A stretch of DNA of 64,000 nt, from contig OZ251458.1 of assembly GCA_965242535.1 (NCBI GenBank), positions 4,402,001 through 4,466,000 on the forward strand, in the 5' to 3' direction. The stretch's first letter is position 1. Every line of letters begins with the position of its first letter. Source of the DNA: VXRD01 sp965242535 (GTDB taxonomy: Bacteria > Latescibacterota > UBA2968). The translations under genes were made by a program, and so were the position numbers. The notes beneath the pieces were generated by a model. That model worked only from the letters and a program-made list of their open reading frames with translations, had not been told where the DNA came from and made no database searches. Below, one piece after another: positions 1 through 8,365 of the stretch.

Positions 1-71
1 TAATGAATTAGTTGGTACAAATGGCACGGGGGCCTGTCCCTACGGGTCGTTCTATCAAAATGGCATTGTAG

Positions 72-93
72 GGACAACCCCCTGTGGTTGTCC
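72..93. repeat. Short palindromic repeat
   Basis: A perfect-looking inverted repeat with arms GGACAACC and GGTTGTCC around a C-rich loop. Related palindromes with arms GGACAGGC/GCCTGTCC recur through the window (23-39 half copy, 8296, 9277, 9662, 12052, 19056, 19290, 19612, 56330, 56412), always between genes. It is probably a REP-like element able to form a hairpin. Positions 1-155 otherwise hold only the edge of a dispersed repeat and no gene. Confidence 0.7.
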
Positions 94-155
94 TATATTC
101 GGACAGGCACGGTTGGCGAGGGGTTGATGGGTGGACTAACCACTGGACGACGGAC

Positions 156-3100
156 ATGTTAAACCGAATCATTCAAGCGAGTGTGGAGAATCGTTTTCTG
201 GTGGTGATCGCCACGATGATGGTGATCGGCTGGGGCGTGTACGCCATGGTGAACACGCCGCTGGATGCGATTCCCGATTTGTCGGACGTGCAGGTGATCG
301 TGTTCACCGAATACCCGGGGCAAGCGCCGCAGGTGGTGGAAGACCAAGTGACCTATCCGCTGACGACGGCGATGTTGTCCGTGCCGTATGCCAAGACCGT
401 GCGGGGATACTCGTTTTTTGGCCTGTCCTACATCTATGTGATTTTTGAGGACGGCACGGACGTGTATTGGGCGCGTAGCCGCGTGTTGGAATACCTCAAT
501 GCCGCGGCCGGCAGATTGCCGAACGGCGTCGCGCCCACGCTGGGGCCGGATGCGACCGGCGTGGGATGGGTCTATCAATACGCGGTGTTGGACACCACGG
601 GCACGCGCGATTTGTCGGAATTGCGCGCCATCCAAGACTGGTATTTGCGCTACGAATTGAGTAGCGTGCAGGGCGTTGCGGAAGTGGCTTCCGTCGGGGG
701 ATTCGTCAAACAGTACCAGGTCGTGGTGGATCCCCATCGCCTGCTGGCGTACAACATCCCGTTGCAAAAGGTTCGGATGGCGATTCAGCGCAGCAATAAC
801 GACGTGGGCGGCCGGCTGGTCGAACTCGCCGAAACGGAATTTATGGTGCGCGGCCTGGGCTACATCCGCTCTGTGGCAGACATCGAGCACATCGCGCTCG
901 GCGTGGACGATAAGGGCACACCCATCCGCGTCAAAGATATCGCGACCGTGCAGATGGGGCCGGAACTCAGGCGGGGATTGGCCGAGTGGAATGGCGAGGG
1001 CGAAGTGGTCGGCGGCATCGTGGTCATGCGCTTTGGGGAAAACGCCCTCAAAGTGATCGAGCGGGTCAAACAAAAAATCGAGCGGCTCAAACCCGGCCTG
1101 CCCAAAGGCGTGGTCATCATCCCCAATTACGACCGCTCCGCGCTGATCTTGCGCGCCGTCGATCACTTGCGGCAAAAGCTGATCGAGGAAATCGCGGTCG
1201 TGGCCGTGGTGTGCATGGTCTTCCTCCTGCATTTTCGCAGCGCGTTTGTCGCGGTGTTCACCTTGCCGATGGGGATCTTGATCGCGTTCATCGCCATGCA
1301 CCATCAGGGCGTCAACTCGAATATCATGTCCCTCGGCGGCATTGCCATAGCCATCGGCGCGATGGTGGATGCGGCCATCGTGATGATCGAGAACGCGCAC
1401 AAGCACCTCGAGCGCGACGCCGGGAAAAAACCGCACCGGGACATCGTCATCGCCGCGTCCAAAGAAGTGGGGCCCTCCCTGTTCTTTTCCATGCTGATCA
1501 TCGCGCTGTCGTTTTTGCCGGTCTTTTCCCTCGAGGCGCAGGAAGGCCGGCTGTTCAAACCGCTCGCGTACACCAAAACCTACGCGATGGCCGCGGCGGC
1601 GTGCTTGGCGATCACCGTCGTGCCCGTGCTGATGACCTTTTTCGTGCGCGGCAAAATCCGCCCCGAAACGGAAAACCCCATCAACAGGGGATTGATTTTT
1701 CTGTACCGCCCGGTGATCGACTGGGTGTTGCAGCATCGCATGGGGACCGTCGCCTTGGGCTGCGCCGCGCTGTTTGTCACCGCGTTCCCGTTCCGCGACC
1801 TCGTCGTCTCGCGTTTTGAGGACCGTCCGCAAAGCCTGACCTACAAAGCACTCGTCAAATTGGACGCGCTGTTTCCACTGGAAAAAATCGGCTCGGAATT
1901 TATGCCTCCCCTGTACGAGGGCGATCTGCTGTACATGCCCACGACCTTGCCGGGGGTGTCGATCACCAAAGCGCGGGCGCTGTTGCAACAAACCGACAAA
2001 ATCATCCGCACGTTTCCGGAAGTCGAACGCGTATTCGGCAAAATCGGACGCGCGGAGACCGCGACGGATCCCGCGCCCCTGTCGATGATCGAGACCACCA
2101 TTATGCTCAAACCCGAATCCGAATGGCGCGAGGGCATGACCCCGCAAAAGTTGATTCGGGAATTGGACCGCGCGGTGCAATTCCCCGGCCTGACCAATGC
2201 GTGGACCATGCCGATCAAGACGCGCATCGACATGCTCTCCACGGGCATCAAAACCCCGGTGGGCATCAAGGTCGTAGGGGATGATCTCGACACCTTGCAG
2301 GCATTGGGCAAGCGAATCGAGGCGGTCATGCGCGGGTTGCCGGGCACGCAAAGCGCGTTTGCCGAGCGCGTTGCCGGCGGCAATTATCTCGATTTTGAAA
2401 TCGACAGACGGGCCGTGGCGCGTTACGGGCTCACGGTGGGAGACGTGCAGGACATTATCGCGACCGCACTGGGCGGGCAGAACATCACGCAGGCCGTCGA
2501 GGGCTTGGCGCGCTACCCGATAAATTTGCGCTACGGCCGGGAATTGCGCGACAATTTGCCCGCCCTGCGGCGCGTATTCGTCCCCACGCCCACGGGCGCG
2601 CAAATCCCCCTTGGCGAATTGGCCGCCCTCCACATTCGGAAAGGCCCGCCGAGCATCAAGAGCGAGAACGCCCGCCTCAATGCGTGGATCTACGTGGATA
2701 TCCGAGACGTGGATGTGGGCACTTATGTCGAAAAAGCGCGGCAGGCGGTTTTGGAGCAGGTGCCCATGCCCCCTGGCTACACCGTGATCTGGAGCGGGCA
2801 GTACGAGTACATGCTGCGCGCAGAGCAAAGGTTGAAGGTGGTCGTACCCGTCATCCTCGCGATCATTTTCATCCTGCTGTACCTGAATTTCAAAACCGTG
2901 GCCGAGAGCCTGATCGTCATGCTGTCCCTGCCTTTTGCACTGGTCGGCGGGATATGGTTGTTGTATATTCTGGATTATGAGATGAGCATTGCCGTCGGCG
3001 TGGGGTTCATCGCGCTGGCCGGCCTGGCCGCCGAGACCGGCGTGGTGATGCTGATCTATCTCAATCAGGCGTACGCGCGCGTCAAACGCGAGACATTGAC

Positions 3101-3356
3101 GCGGGCAGACTTGAACCGGGCCATTGTCGTGGGCGCGGTGGAGCGCGTGCGGCCCAAGCTGATGACGGTGTTCTCGACCATGGTGGGGTTGTTGCCGATC
3201 ATGTGGTCCACGGGCACGGGCGCCGAGGCGATGAAGCGCATCGCCGCGCCGATGGTCGGCGGGATGGTGTCCTCCACGATCCTGACGCTTTTGGTCATCC
3301 CCGCGATTTACGCATTGTGGAAGGAGAAGCAAGTCAACGCGGGGCGCGAGAAATGA
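156..3356 (+). CDS. cusA: CusA-type heavy-metal (Cu/Ag) RND efflux pump
   Basis: Inner-membrane proton-driven pump that exports Cu(I)/Ag(I) through a tripartite complex. The 1066 residues match the full length of CusA. The three methionines that bind the metal in E. coli CusA (573, 623, 672) have counterparts M594 (LLYMPTTLPG), M644 (APLSMIETTI) and M693 (IDMLSTGIK) with exactly the same spacing of 50 and 49. The signature GRAETATDPAPL and the two sets of transmembrane helices are present. I place the start at ATG 156 (MLNRIIQASVENRF), the usual family N terminus; an in-frame upstream GTG at 84 would add 24 residues of repeat-derived sequence. No CusB or CusC partner is visible; they may lie upstream of the window. 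A CxxC protein follows 36 bases downstream. Confidence 0.95.
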   Translation: MLNRIIQASVENRFLVVIATMMVIGWGVYAMVNTPLDAIPDLSDVQVIVFTEYPGQAPQVVEDQVTYPLTTAMLSVPYAKTVRGYSFFGLSYIYVIFEDGTDVYWARSRVLEYLNAAAGRLPNGVAPTLGPDATGVGWVYQYAVLDTTGTRDLSELRAIQDWYLRYELSSVQGVAEVASVGGFVKQYQVVVDPHRLLAYNIPLQKVRMAIQRSNNDVGGRLVELAETEFMVRGLGYIRSVADIEHIALGVDDKGTPIRVKDIATVQMGPELRRGLAEWNGEGEVVGGIVVMRFGENALKVIERVKQKIERLKPGLPKGVVIIPNYDRSALILRAVDHLRQKLIEEIAVVAVVCMVFLLHFRSAFVAVFTLPMGILIAFIAMHHQGVNSNIMSLGGIAIAIGAMVDAAIVMIENAHKHLERDAGKKPHRDIVIAASKEVGPSLFFSMLIIALSFLPVFSLEAQEGRLFKPLAYTKTYAMAAAACLAITVVPVLMTFFVRGKIRPETENPINRGLIFLYRPVIDWVLQHRMGTVALGCAALFVTAFPFRDLVVSRFEDRPQSLTYKALVKLDALFPLEKIGSEFMPPLYEGDLLYMPTTLPGVSITKARALLQQTDKIIRTFPEVERVFGKIGRAETATDPAPLSMIETTIMLKPESEWREGMTPQKLIRELDRAVQFPGLTNAWTMPIKTRIDMLSTGIKTPVGIKVVGDDLDTLQALGKRIEAVMRGLPGTQSAFAERVAGGNYLDFEIDRRAVARYGLTVGDVQDIIATALGGQNITQAVEGLARYPINLRYGRELRDNLPALRRVFVPTPTGAQIPLGELAALHIRKGPPSIKSENARLNAWIYVDIRDVDVGTYVEKARQAVLEQVPMPPGYTVIWSGQYEYMLRAEQRLKVVVPVILAIIFILLYLNFKTVAESLIVMLSLPFALVGGIWLLYILDYEMSIAVGVGFIALAGLAAETGVVMLIYLNQAYARVKRETLTRADLNRAIVVGAVERVRPKLMTVFSTMVGLLPIMWSTGTGAEAMKRIAAPMVGGMVSSTILTLLVIPAIYALWKEKQVNAGREK

Positions 3357-3392
3357 CCGCGCCTCGCTCCATACTTTTTCAGGAGGTGTATT

Positions 3393-3749
3393 GTGAAGGT
3401 TCGCATTTTCGCATTGTTGACCGCGTGTGCCATCGGGGCCGCGGCCTATGTCGGTTGTTCGACAAAGTCGGAAGCCACAACCGCCGAAGTCGCGTTGCCG
3501 ACGCTGCAATGTGCGGCTTGTGTCAATACCGTGAAAACCGCGGTGAAAAAGGTTGAGGGCGTGCAAGGCGTGAGCGTCGATCTGGACGCCAAAACCGCGA
3601 AGGTGACATTCGACGCCAGCGCGACCGATGTCCCCGCATTGGAGCAGGCCATCGTGCAGGCGGGCTATGCGGCCAACGACAAACCGGCCGATGCCACGGC
3701 CTATCGGCAATTGCCCGGTTGCTGCAAGGTGCCCGAGGCAACAGAGTAG
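3393..3749 (+). CDS. Exported heavy-metal-associated (HMA) domain protein
   Basis: A 118-residue protein with a hydrophobic leader (ending AYVGCST, a possible lipobox with Cys22) followed by one HMA/MerP-like ferredoxin-fold domain of about 65 residues. The metal site is LQCAACVNTV, Cys40 and Cys43. A second pair, Cys110-Cys111 (LPGCCK), lies near the C terminus and could add a ligand. The start is GTG 3393 behind a strong AGGAGGTG. It follows cusA by 36 bases, so it is probably co-transcribed and may hand copper or silver to the pump from the periplasm. That role is inferred from context. Confidence 0.85.
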   Translation: MKVRIFALLTACAIGAAAYVGCSTKSEATTAEVALPTLQCAACVNTVKTAVKKVEGVQGVSVDLDAKTAKVTFDASATDVPALEQAIVQAGYAANDKPADATAYRQLPGCCKVPEATE

Positions 3750-3797
3750 CCGACCGCGAAGCCGCAGGAGTTGTTTTCATTTTTTTTCATTTACACA

Positions 3798-3833
3798 ATG
3801 CCTCGGATGCTTTGATGGATCCGAGGCATTTTT
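3798..3833 (+). terminator. Rho-independent terminator after cusA-HMA
   Basis: A hairpin with arms TGCCTCGGAT and ATCCGAGGCA followed by TTTTT. It lies 49 bases after the HMA gene stop and should end the cusA transcript. Confidence 0.85.
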
Positions 3834-3878
3834 GCGACTCGCGCCTTGAATGATTCGCGACCGGTGGGTATATTCGAG

Positions 3879-3960
3879 CTGATTTGTGCGTATCAAAATT
3901 GAGAATAACTCAATTTACAGAGTATTTAGTTGGTACAAATGGCCCCCGTGCCTGTCCGCG
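3879..3960. repeat. End fragment of the 0.4-kb dispersed repeat plus half palindrome
   Basis: This has the same sequence as the right end of the dispersed repeat family (GTGCGTATCAAAATTGAG, then CAGAGTATTTAGTTGGTAC), followed by half of the GCCTGTCC palindrome. Only the end of the family is present here. The rest of the 3834-4089 gap shows nothing beyond the leader of the next gene. Confidence 0.65.
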
Positions 3961-4089
3961 CATCTAGCGGTGGGTGCTGATCGCTGTTTTTTCGTGGTCA
4001 GTCCCCGATCCGTTGCCTCTCAAGGTCGTTCAACGGTCCGTTGTCATCCCGCTCCCTTTCATCTTTCAACCGATCCTTTGGAGAATACC

Positions 4090-4848
4090 ATGACCATTGT
4101 CGATACTCACTGCCACATTGGCCTGCACAAATACGAACCCGTGGAATCCTTGCTCTACCACATGAACACGTCCAAAGTCGGTAAAGCCGTTTTCATCCAG
4201 TACGCGGGAAACGCGGATAATCAGTACATGATCGACAGCATGGCCGCGCATCCGGGGAAATTCCAAGCGGCGATGATCGTCGCCCCAACAGACGATGGCA
4301 CGGTCATGCGCGCATGGGCAGAGCGGGGCATCGTGGGCATTCGCCTGCCGGCAAACAGCCGCGCCGATGGTTCTGATCCGCTCGCACAGTGGCGTGCAGC
4401 AACGGACCTCGACCTCGTCGTCAGCGCGCCGAGCAATCCCCAAAGCCTCTTGAGCGATGAATTTGCAGAGGTGATCGAAAAATTTCCGAACCTGTCCATC
4501 GTGATCGAACACCTCGCGGGCATTGGCGAAGGCCAACAGCCGCCCTATCCCCTGTTTAAAAAAATCCTCGCACTCGCCGAACACCCGAATTTGTCCATCA
4601 AACTTCCCGGATTCGGCGAGTTCTGTCCCGTGCCTATGCCCTTTGACCCCATCCCCCCACTCGCCGATATGGCCATCGAAGCCTTTGGCCCACAGCGCGT
4701 CATGTGGGGCAGCGATTACCCACCCGTGAGCAGGCGCGAAGGCTACGACAATTCCCTGCGCGTGCCGATGGACTACCTCAGCGGATTCAGCGCAGATGAC
4801 CGAGAATGGATATTCGGAAAAACCGCCCTAAAAATCTGGCGGTTTTGA
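4090..4848 (+). CDS. Amidohydrolase_2 family metal-dependent hydrolase
   Basis: A 252-residue TIM-barrel hydrolase of the amidohydrolase-2 family (relatives include ACMSD-like decarboxylases and lactone hydrolases). Metal ligands are visible: DTHCHIG at residues 5-11 (H7, H9), IEHLAG in the middle and GSDYPP near the C terminus. The start ATG 4090 is preceded by GGAG at 4080; a longer in-frame reading begins inside the repeat and is not credible. The substrate cannot be told from sequence. It stands alone between two terminators. Confidence 0.85.
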   Translation: MTIVDTHCHIGLHKYEPVESLLYHMNTSKVGKAVFIQYAGNADNQYMIDSMAAHPGKFQAAMIVAPTDDGTVMRAWAERGIVGIRLPANSRADGSDPLAQWRAATDLDLVVSAPSNPQSLLSDEFAEVIEKFPNLSIVIEHLAGIGEGQQPPYPLFKKILALAEHPNLSIKLPGFGEFCPVPMPFDPIPPLADMAIEAFGPQRVMWGSDYPPVSRREGYDNSLRVPMDYLSGFSADDREWIFGKTALKIWRF

Positions 4849-4951
4849 TCGCGCTCGAGATACGGGCAAAGCCTGTAACTCGCATCTGAACACAAATTTT
4901 ATCGAATCATTTCTTGCAGAAGGGCACGCCATCAAAAAAAAGAAAAACATC

Positions 4952-5296
4952 GTGCGATACCCTCGGGATCGCCAACTCATCGCCATCGAGAAGAACGGGG
5001 CAGTCGTCGGCGATCAGGTCAAGCAGAATGCGAGAGACATTCGCCGCGTAGAGGATCAAACGGCGGATCGCTTTGATCAATTGATGAGCCTGATGAATGA
5101 GGGCTTTGCTCGCGTGGAGAACAACATCAATCGCGTGGAGAACAATTTTAACCGCGTGGAGAACAATATCAATCGCGTGGAGACGAATTTGAAGAACGAC
5201 ATCATTCGCGCAGAAGGGCAGATGATCAAATGGCTGTCGTTGATCGTCGCGATTGCGGTGATCATTATCGGTGCGTTGACCTACATGAAAGGGTAA
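4952..5296 (+). CDS. Small coiled-coil protein with C-terminal membrane anchor
   Basis: A 114-residue protein of unknown function. Residues about 48-80 contain four near-identical 7-residue units (RVENNIN, RVENNFN, RVENNIN, RVETNLK), which form a heptad coiled coil coded by a 21-bp DNA repeat. A single transmembrane helix follows (WLSLIVAIAVIIIGALTYM) and the chain ends with a short positive tail. The start is GTG 4952, with a weak ribosome site. The layout resembles the small anchored coiled-coil proteins at 21609-22442. Repeat copy number may vary between strains. Confidence 0.6.
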   Translation: MRYPRDRQLIAIEKNGAVVGDQVKQNARDIRRVEDQTADRFDQLMSLMNEGFARVENNINRVENNFNRVENNINRVETNLKNDIIRAEGQMIKWLSLIVAIAVIIIGALTYMKG

Positions 5297-5330
5297 GCGC
5301 GATTGCCGTTCGCCATTGCGCCATCCCACC

Positions 5331-5377
5331 AACGCCCCATCCGAGTCGCGCAGGCGATTTCAGATGGGGCGTTTTTT
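5331..5377 (+). terminator. Rho-independent terminator
   Basis: The arms are AACGCCCCATC and GATGGGGCGTT, followed by a T run, 34 bases after the stop of the coiled-coil gene. The reverse strand also ends in A/T-rich sequence, so it may serve the convergent gene at 5403 too. Confidence 0.8.
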
Positions 5378-5402
5378 GAATTCCGCTCATTTTTATTTTT
5401 TT

Positions 5403-5759
5403 TTACCGCGTTTTTTTCGGGATAAGTTCGTAGCGGACTTTTTGAGCGTATCCTCGCCCACTCGTGGCGCGCCGCGCAAAGGCGATTTCCCATCCTAAGT
5501 CCCCATACAAATTCATCGTGGCAGAGAAAGAGGTATCCTCTGGGCTGACGACTAGATACTCATATTGATGGGACTGATTCGTTTTCAAATTGAGCATGGA
5601 TGTTGCAAAAGCGATATCAGACAATTCCCGATCGATATCCGACAATTTCTGATCAATGCGGTCATAGACATACAGACCGACACAGAGCGTTATGACCCAA
5701 AGTGCCAAAATCACACTTGTTTTGGGTTCCAATAGTTGTCGCCACATTGCTCCCTTCAT
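5403..5759 (-). CDS. Small membrane protein with DUF4177-like C-terminal domain
   Basis: A 118-residue protein with one transmembrane helix at residues about 14-31 (TSVILALWVITLCVGLYV), then a short helical stretch (DRIDQKLSDIDRELSDI), then YEYLVVSP...LYGDLGWEIAFA, which resembles the DUF4177 pattern (Y-x-Y-x-V-V ... L-x-x-x-G-W-E). I take ATG 5759 as the start; the longer open frame runs into the end of the upstream WG-repeat gene. It starts 11 bases after that gene, so the two are probably one operon. Function unknown. Confidence 0.6.
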   Translation of the reverse strand: MKGAMWRQLLEPKTSVILALWVITLCVGLYVYDRIDQKLSDIDRELSDIAFATSMLNLKTNQSHQYEYLVVSPEDTSFSATMNLYGDLGWEIAFARRATSGRGYAQKVRYELIPKKTR

Positions 5760-5769
5760 TGCTTGTTGC

Positions 5770-6816
5770 TCAATCAAAACGTGAACGTGTCGGCACTCGA
5801 AAAGATCCCGCCTCGTCAAATTTTGGCTCGATAACCATCTTCCCCGCCCGGTTGATATACCCATACTTGCCACCGATTCTCACACCCGCCAGCCCCTCGG
5901 AAAAACGCGAGGTCCAGTCCAATAGCGGTTCGATCGCGATCTGGCCTTCCGCGTTGATATATCCCCACTTGCGACCGATTTTCACACCCGCCAACCCCTC
6001 CGAAAAAGGGGCGGCACTGTAAAATTTCCGTTCGATAGCATACTCGCCTTTCGCATTGATATACCTGCACTCGTCGCGGATCAGCACGACTGCCAACCCC
6101 TCGGAAAAACGCCGCGCATCGTCGTATAGCGGCGCGATAACAAGCCGTCCAGTTCGGTTGATATACCCCCACCTCCCACCGATTTCCACACACGCCAACC
6201 CCTCGGAAAAATCATCGGCACCCTTAAGTTGCGGCTCGATCACGCTCTGACCTGTTCGATCAATATACCCTCGTTTGCCGCCAACTCCCACGCGAGCCAA
6301 CCCATCCGAAAAGGACCATGCATAATCAAATTGCGGGTTGATAACATGCTCGCCTTTCGGGTCGATATATCCATACTTGCCACCGATTTTCACCAATGCC
6401 AACCCTTCCGAAAAGGGCCGTGCATCGTCAAACTGCGGGTTGATAACGAACTTGCCTTTCCGGTTAATACATCCCCACTTGCCACCGATGTTCACACACG
6501 CCAACCCCTCTGAAAAAGACCGCGCCTCGTCAAATTGCGGATTGATGACGAACTCGCCTTTCGGGCTGATATACCCCCACTTGCCACCTTCAAGCTTTCC
6601 ATATTCATTAGGCTGACCGCCGATGGACACGCACGCCAACCCTTCTGAAAAAGACTCCGCCTCGTCAAATTGCAGATTGATGACGAACCCGCCTTTCGAG
6701 TCGATATATCCCCACTTGTTGCCATCAATGCTCACACACGCCAACGCTTCTTCTCCAAAATCGGAGCAGGAAGCGAGGAGTGTTGCGAGCATTAAGATGT
6801 ATGACAGGTGCTTCAT
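5770..6816 (-). CDS. WG-repeat lipoprotein
   Basis: A 348-residue protein with a lipoprotein signal (LATLLASCSDF, Cys17) followed by nine WG repeats of about 35 residues with the core KWGYIDxKGxFVINPQFDEAxxFSEGLAxV. One repeat (ECRYINAKG) has lost the W-G pair. WG-repeat proteins are surface or periplasmic and are thought to form beta-propeller-like folds for binding; no ligand can be named. The internal DNA repeats leave several open frames on the other strand that are not genes. The last repeat ends abruptly (EAGSFRVPTRSRFD), so the C terminus may have been shortened. Confidence 0.85.
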   Translation of the reverse strand: MKHLSYILMLATLLASCSDFGEEALACVSIDGNKWGYIDSKGGFVINLQFDEAESFSEGLACVSIGGQPNEYGKLEGGKWGYISPKGEFVINPQFDEARSFSEGLACVNIGGKWGCINRKGKFVINPQFDDARPFSEGLALVKIGGKYGYIDPKGEHVINPQFDYAWSFSDGLARVGVGGKRGYIDRTGQSVIEPQLKGADDFSEGLACVEIGGRWGYINRTGRLVIAPLYDDARRFSEGLAVVLIRDECRYINAKGEYAIERKFYSAAPFSEGLAGVKIGRKWGYINAEGQIAIEPLLDWTSRFSEGLAGVRIGGKYGYINRAGKMVIEPKFDEAGSFRVPTRSRFD

Positions 6817-7022
6817 GGCTACGCCTTTCCGTTGTGTGTTTGCCCATCTCGTTGGCAGGCGGTCGAGGTGAATGTACGGTGGTTTGCGGTGGTGTCAATG
6901 CGTAATTCCATTCTCGAGAAAAATCGAAATGGAAAATCGCGGGCCGTTTTCAATGTTTTCGCTTTTCATTTTTTTGATTTATGGGTACACTTCTGCGGTT
7001 TTGGGAAATTAACTTGTCGGGT

Positions 7023-7036
7023 CGTAAAATTTTACG
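7023..7036. promoter_or_regulatory. AT-rich palindrome upstream of DUF362 gene
   Basis: A perfect palindrome CGTAAAATTTTACG followed by CCCCAAC. The same palindrome, with longer GGGG/CCCC arms, precedes the second ABC transporter gene twice (12147 and 12392). Being just upstream of start codons in three places suggests an operator or leader hairpin, but a mobile palindromic repeat is equally possible. The rest of 6817-7060 shows nothing else. Confidence 0.4.
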
Positions 7037-7060
7037 CCCCAACCATTCATCGAGGTCGAA

Positions 7061-8269
7061 ATGGCAGAGAAGAATTACAAAGTTCGCGCGGCGCATTGCA
7101 GTTGGCGGGCGTCGGAGGAGGAAATCTACCAGACGCTACGCCGCATCACAGATCCGTTGCATCGGACGTGGGCGAAGTTGGAAAACGCCGAGCGGATCGT
7201 GATCAAGTTCAACATGATGAAGTTGCACAACCGCATCATCTACTACATGGGGCGGCGGCGCGAGTTGGTCGACGACATGGTCGCGCGCGCGGTGTTGCGG
7301 TTGTTGCGCGAGCGAACCCGCGCCGATCTCATCGCCACGGATACCAACCCCTATACGCGCGAACATCTGATGGGCGAGGATTTCAACTACGCGCACATCC
7401 TGAAGGAATACGATGTGAAATTCGCGGATTCAAACGCGCCGCCTTTCGCGACCTACGAGGTGCCGGGCGGGGGATGCATGTTTGATCGCTATACGCTCAG
7501 CGCTTGTTTTGAAGGCGCCGAGGTGGTTTCCGTGGCCAAGATGAAGAATCATCTGTTTATGGGGATCACCCTTTGCATGAAAAACCTCTTTGGCCTGCCG
7601 CCGATTACGCTGCCACACGGTCGCGTGCGAACCTATTATCACCACTTTATCCGCCTGTCTTATGTGTTGCCCGATTTGGGCTTGATCGCGCAACCGCGGT
7701 TGAACATCATCGACGCACTCACCGGGCAATGGGGCAGGGAATGGGGCGGACAGGGGCGCGTCTGCAATGCCCTGATCGCGGGCGACCAGGTGACCGCGAC
7801 AGATGCGTGCGCGGCCTCTTTGATGGGGCACGATCCCACATCGGATTGGCCGACCCCGCCGTTTCGCCGAGATCGCAATCACCTCTTGATCGCGGCCGAG
7901 CGCGGTTTTGGCACGGTCGATCTAAAAGAGATCGATTTTGAGAGCGAGGTGCCAGGGCCGTTGGCCGAGTTCGATTCCGAGCAAACGGACAGCGAGGAAA
8001 TCGTGGAAAGCTGGCGCCGCACCACCTGCGAGCAGGCCATGCTTTACCGCGACCGACAGCGGGACATCATCGACCGCTACCGGGACGAGTTTATCTTTTT
8101 GCAAGATGGGGACGTGGTCTGGCACGGCGCGGACCCCGCCAATTTGGGTAGCCGCAGGCAGTTGAGTGGAAAAAAGAAAGATCAGGGGATGTGGCTCAAG
8201 TTGGTCGATCCCGAAGAGGTTGAAGGGGAACGCTTCGAGACCTACGAGGCGTGTTTGGGACAGCGGTAA
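7061..8269 (+). CDS. DUF362 domain protein
   Basis: A 402-residue protein. The DUF362 core is visible in VIKFNMMKLHN, ADLIATDTNPY, VVSVAKMKNHLFMGITLCMKNLFGLPP, and the late LNIIDALTGQWG...ALIAGDQVTATDACAASLMGHDP. DUF362 proteins are often fused to a ferredoxin domain; this one has no 4Fe-4S cysteine pattern. No reaction is firmly established for this branch. The start ATG 7061 follows GAGGTCGAA. It is a single gene with palindromic repeats on both sides. Confidence 0.75.
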   Translation: MAEKNYKVRAAHCSWRASEEEIYQTLRRITDPLHRTWAKLENAERIVIKFNMMKLHNRIIYYMGRRRELVDDMVARAVLRLLRERTRADLIATDTNPYTREHLMGEDFNYAHILKEYDVKFADSNAPPFATYEVPGGGCMFDRYTLSACFEGAEVVSVAKMKNHLFMGITLCMKNLFGLPPITLPHGRVRTYYHHFIRLSYVLPDLGLIAQPRLNIIDALTGQWGREWGGQGRVCNALIAGDQVTATDACAASLMGHDPTSDWPTPPFRRDRNHLLIAAERGFGTVDLKEIDFESEVPGPLAEFDSEQTDSEEIVESWRRTTCEQAMLYRDRQRDIIDRYRDEFIFLQDGDVVWHGADPANLGSRRQLSGKKKDQGMWLKLVDPEEVEGERFETYEACLGQR

Positions 8270-8295
8270 AGCCGTCCACTGACCACTGACTACGA

Positions 8296-8317
8296 GGACA
8301 GGCACGGGGGCCTGTCC
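8296..8317. repeat. Short palindromic repeat (GGACAGGC type)
   Basis: Arms GGACAGGC and GCCTGTCC around a GC loop, in the 96-base gap between the DUF362 and phosphopantetheinyl transferase genes. It is the same family as the palindromes at 9277, 9662, 12052 and 19056. Confidence 0.75.
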
Positions 8318-8365
8318 CTACGATTGATGGGGCACGGCGGAGACCGATCACGGATCACCGATAAC

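Noticed and set aside
159..3710. Very long minus-strand open frame (1183 codons) opposite cusA
   Set aside because: It is His/Arg/Asp-rich and low in hydrophobic residues, as expected from the complement of a GC-rich gene; the plus strand encodes an unmistakable CusA.
5110..5190. 21-bp direct repeats considered as a CRISPR array
   Set aside because: The repeats are contiguous without spacers and code the heptads of a coiled coil.
6056..6871. Plus-strand frames with repeated ANPSEK phrases
   Set aside because: They are the complement of the WG-repeat gene, which has a signal peptide and a ribosome site.
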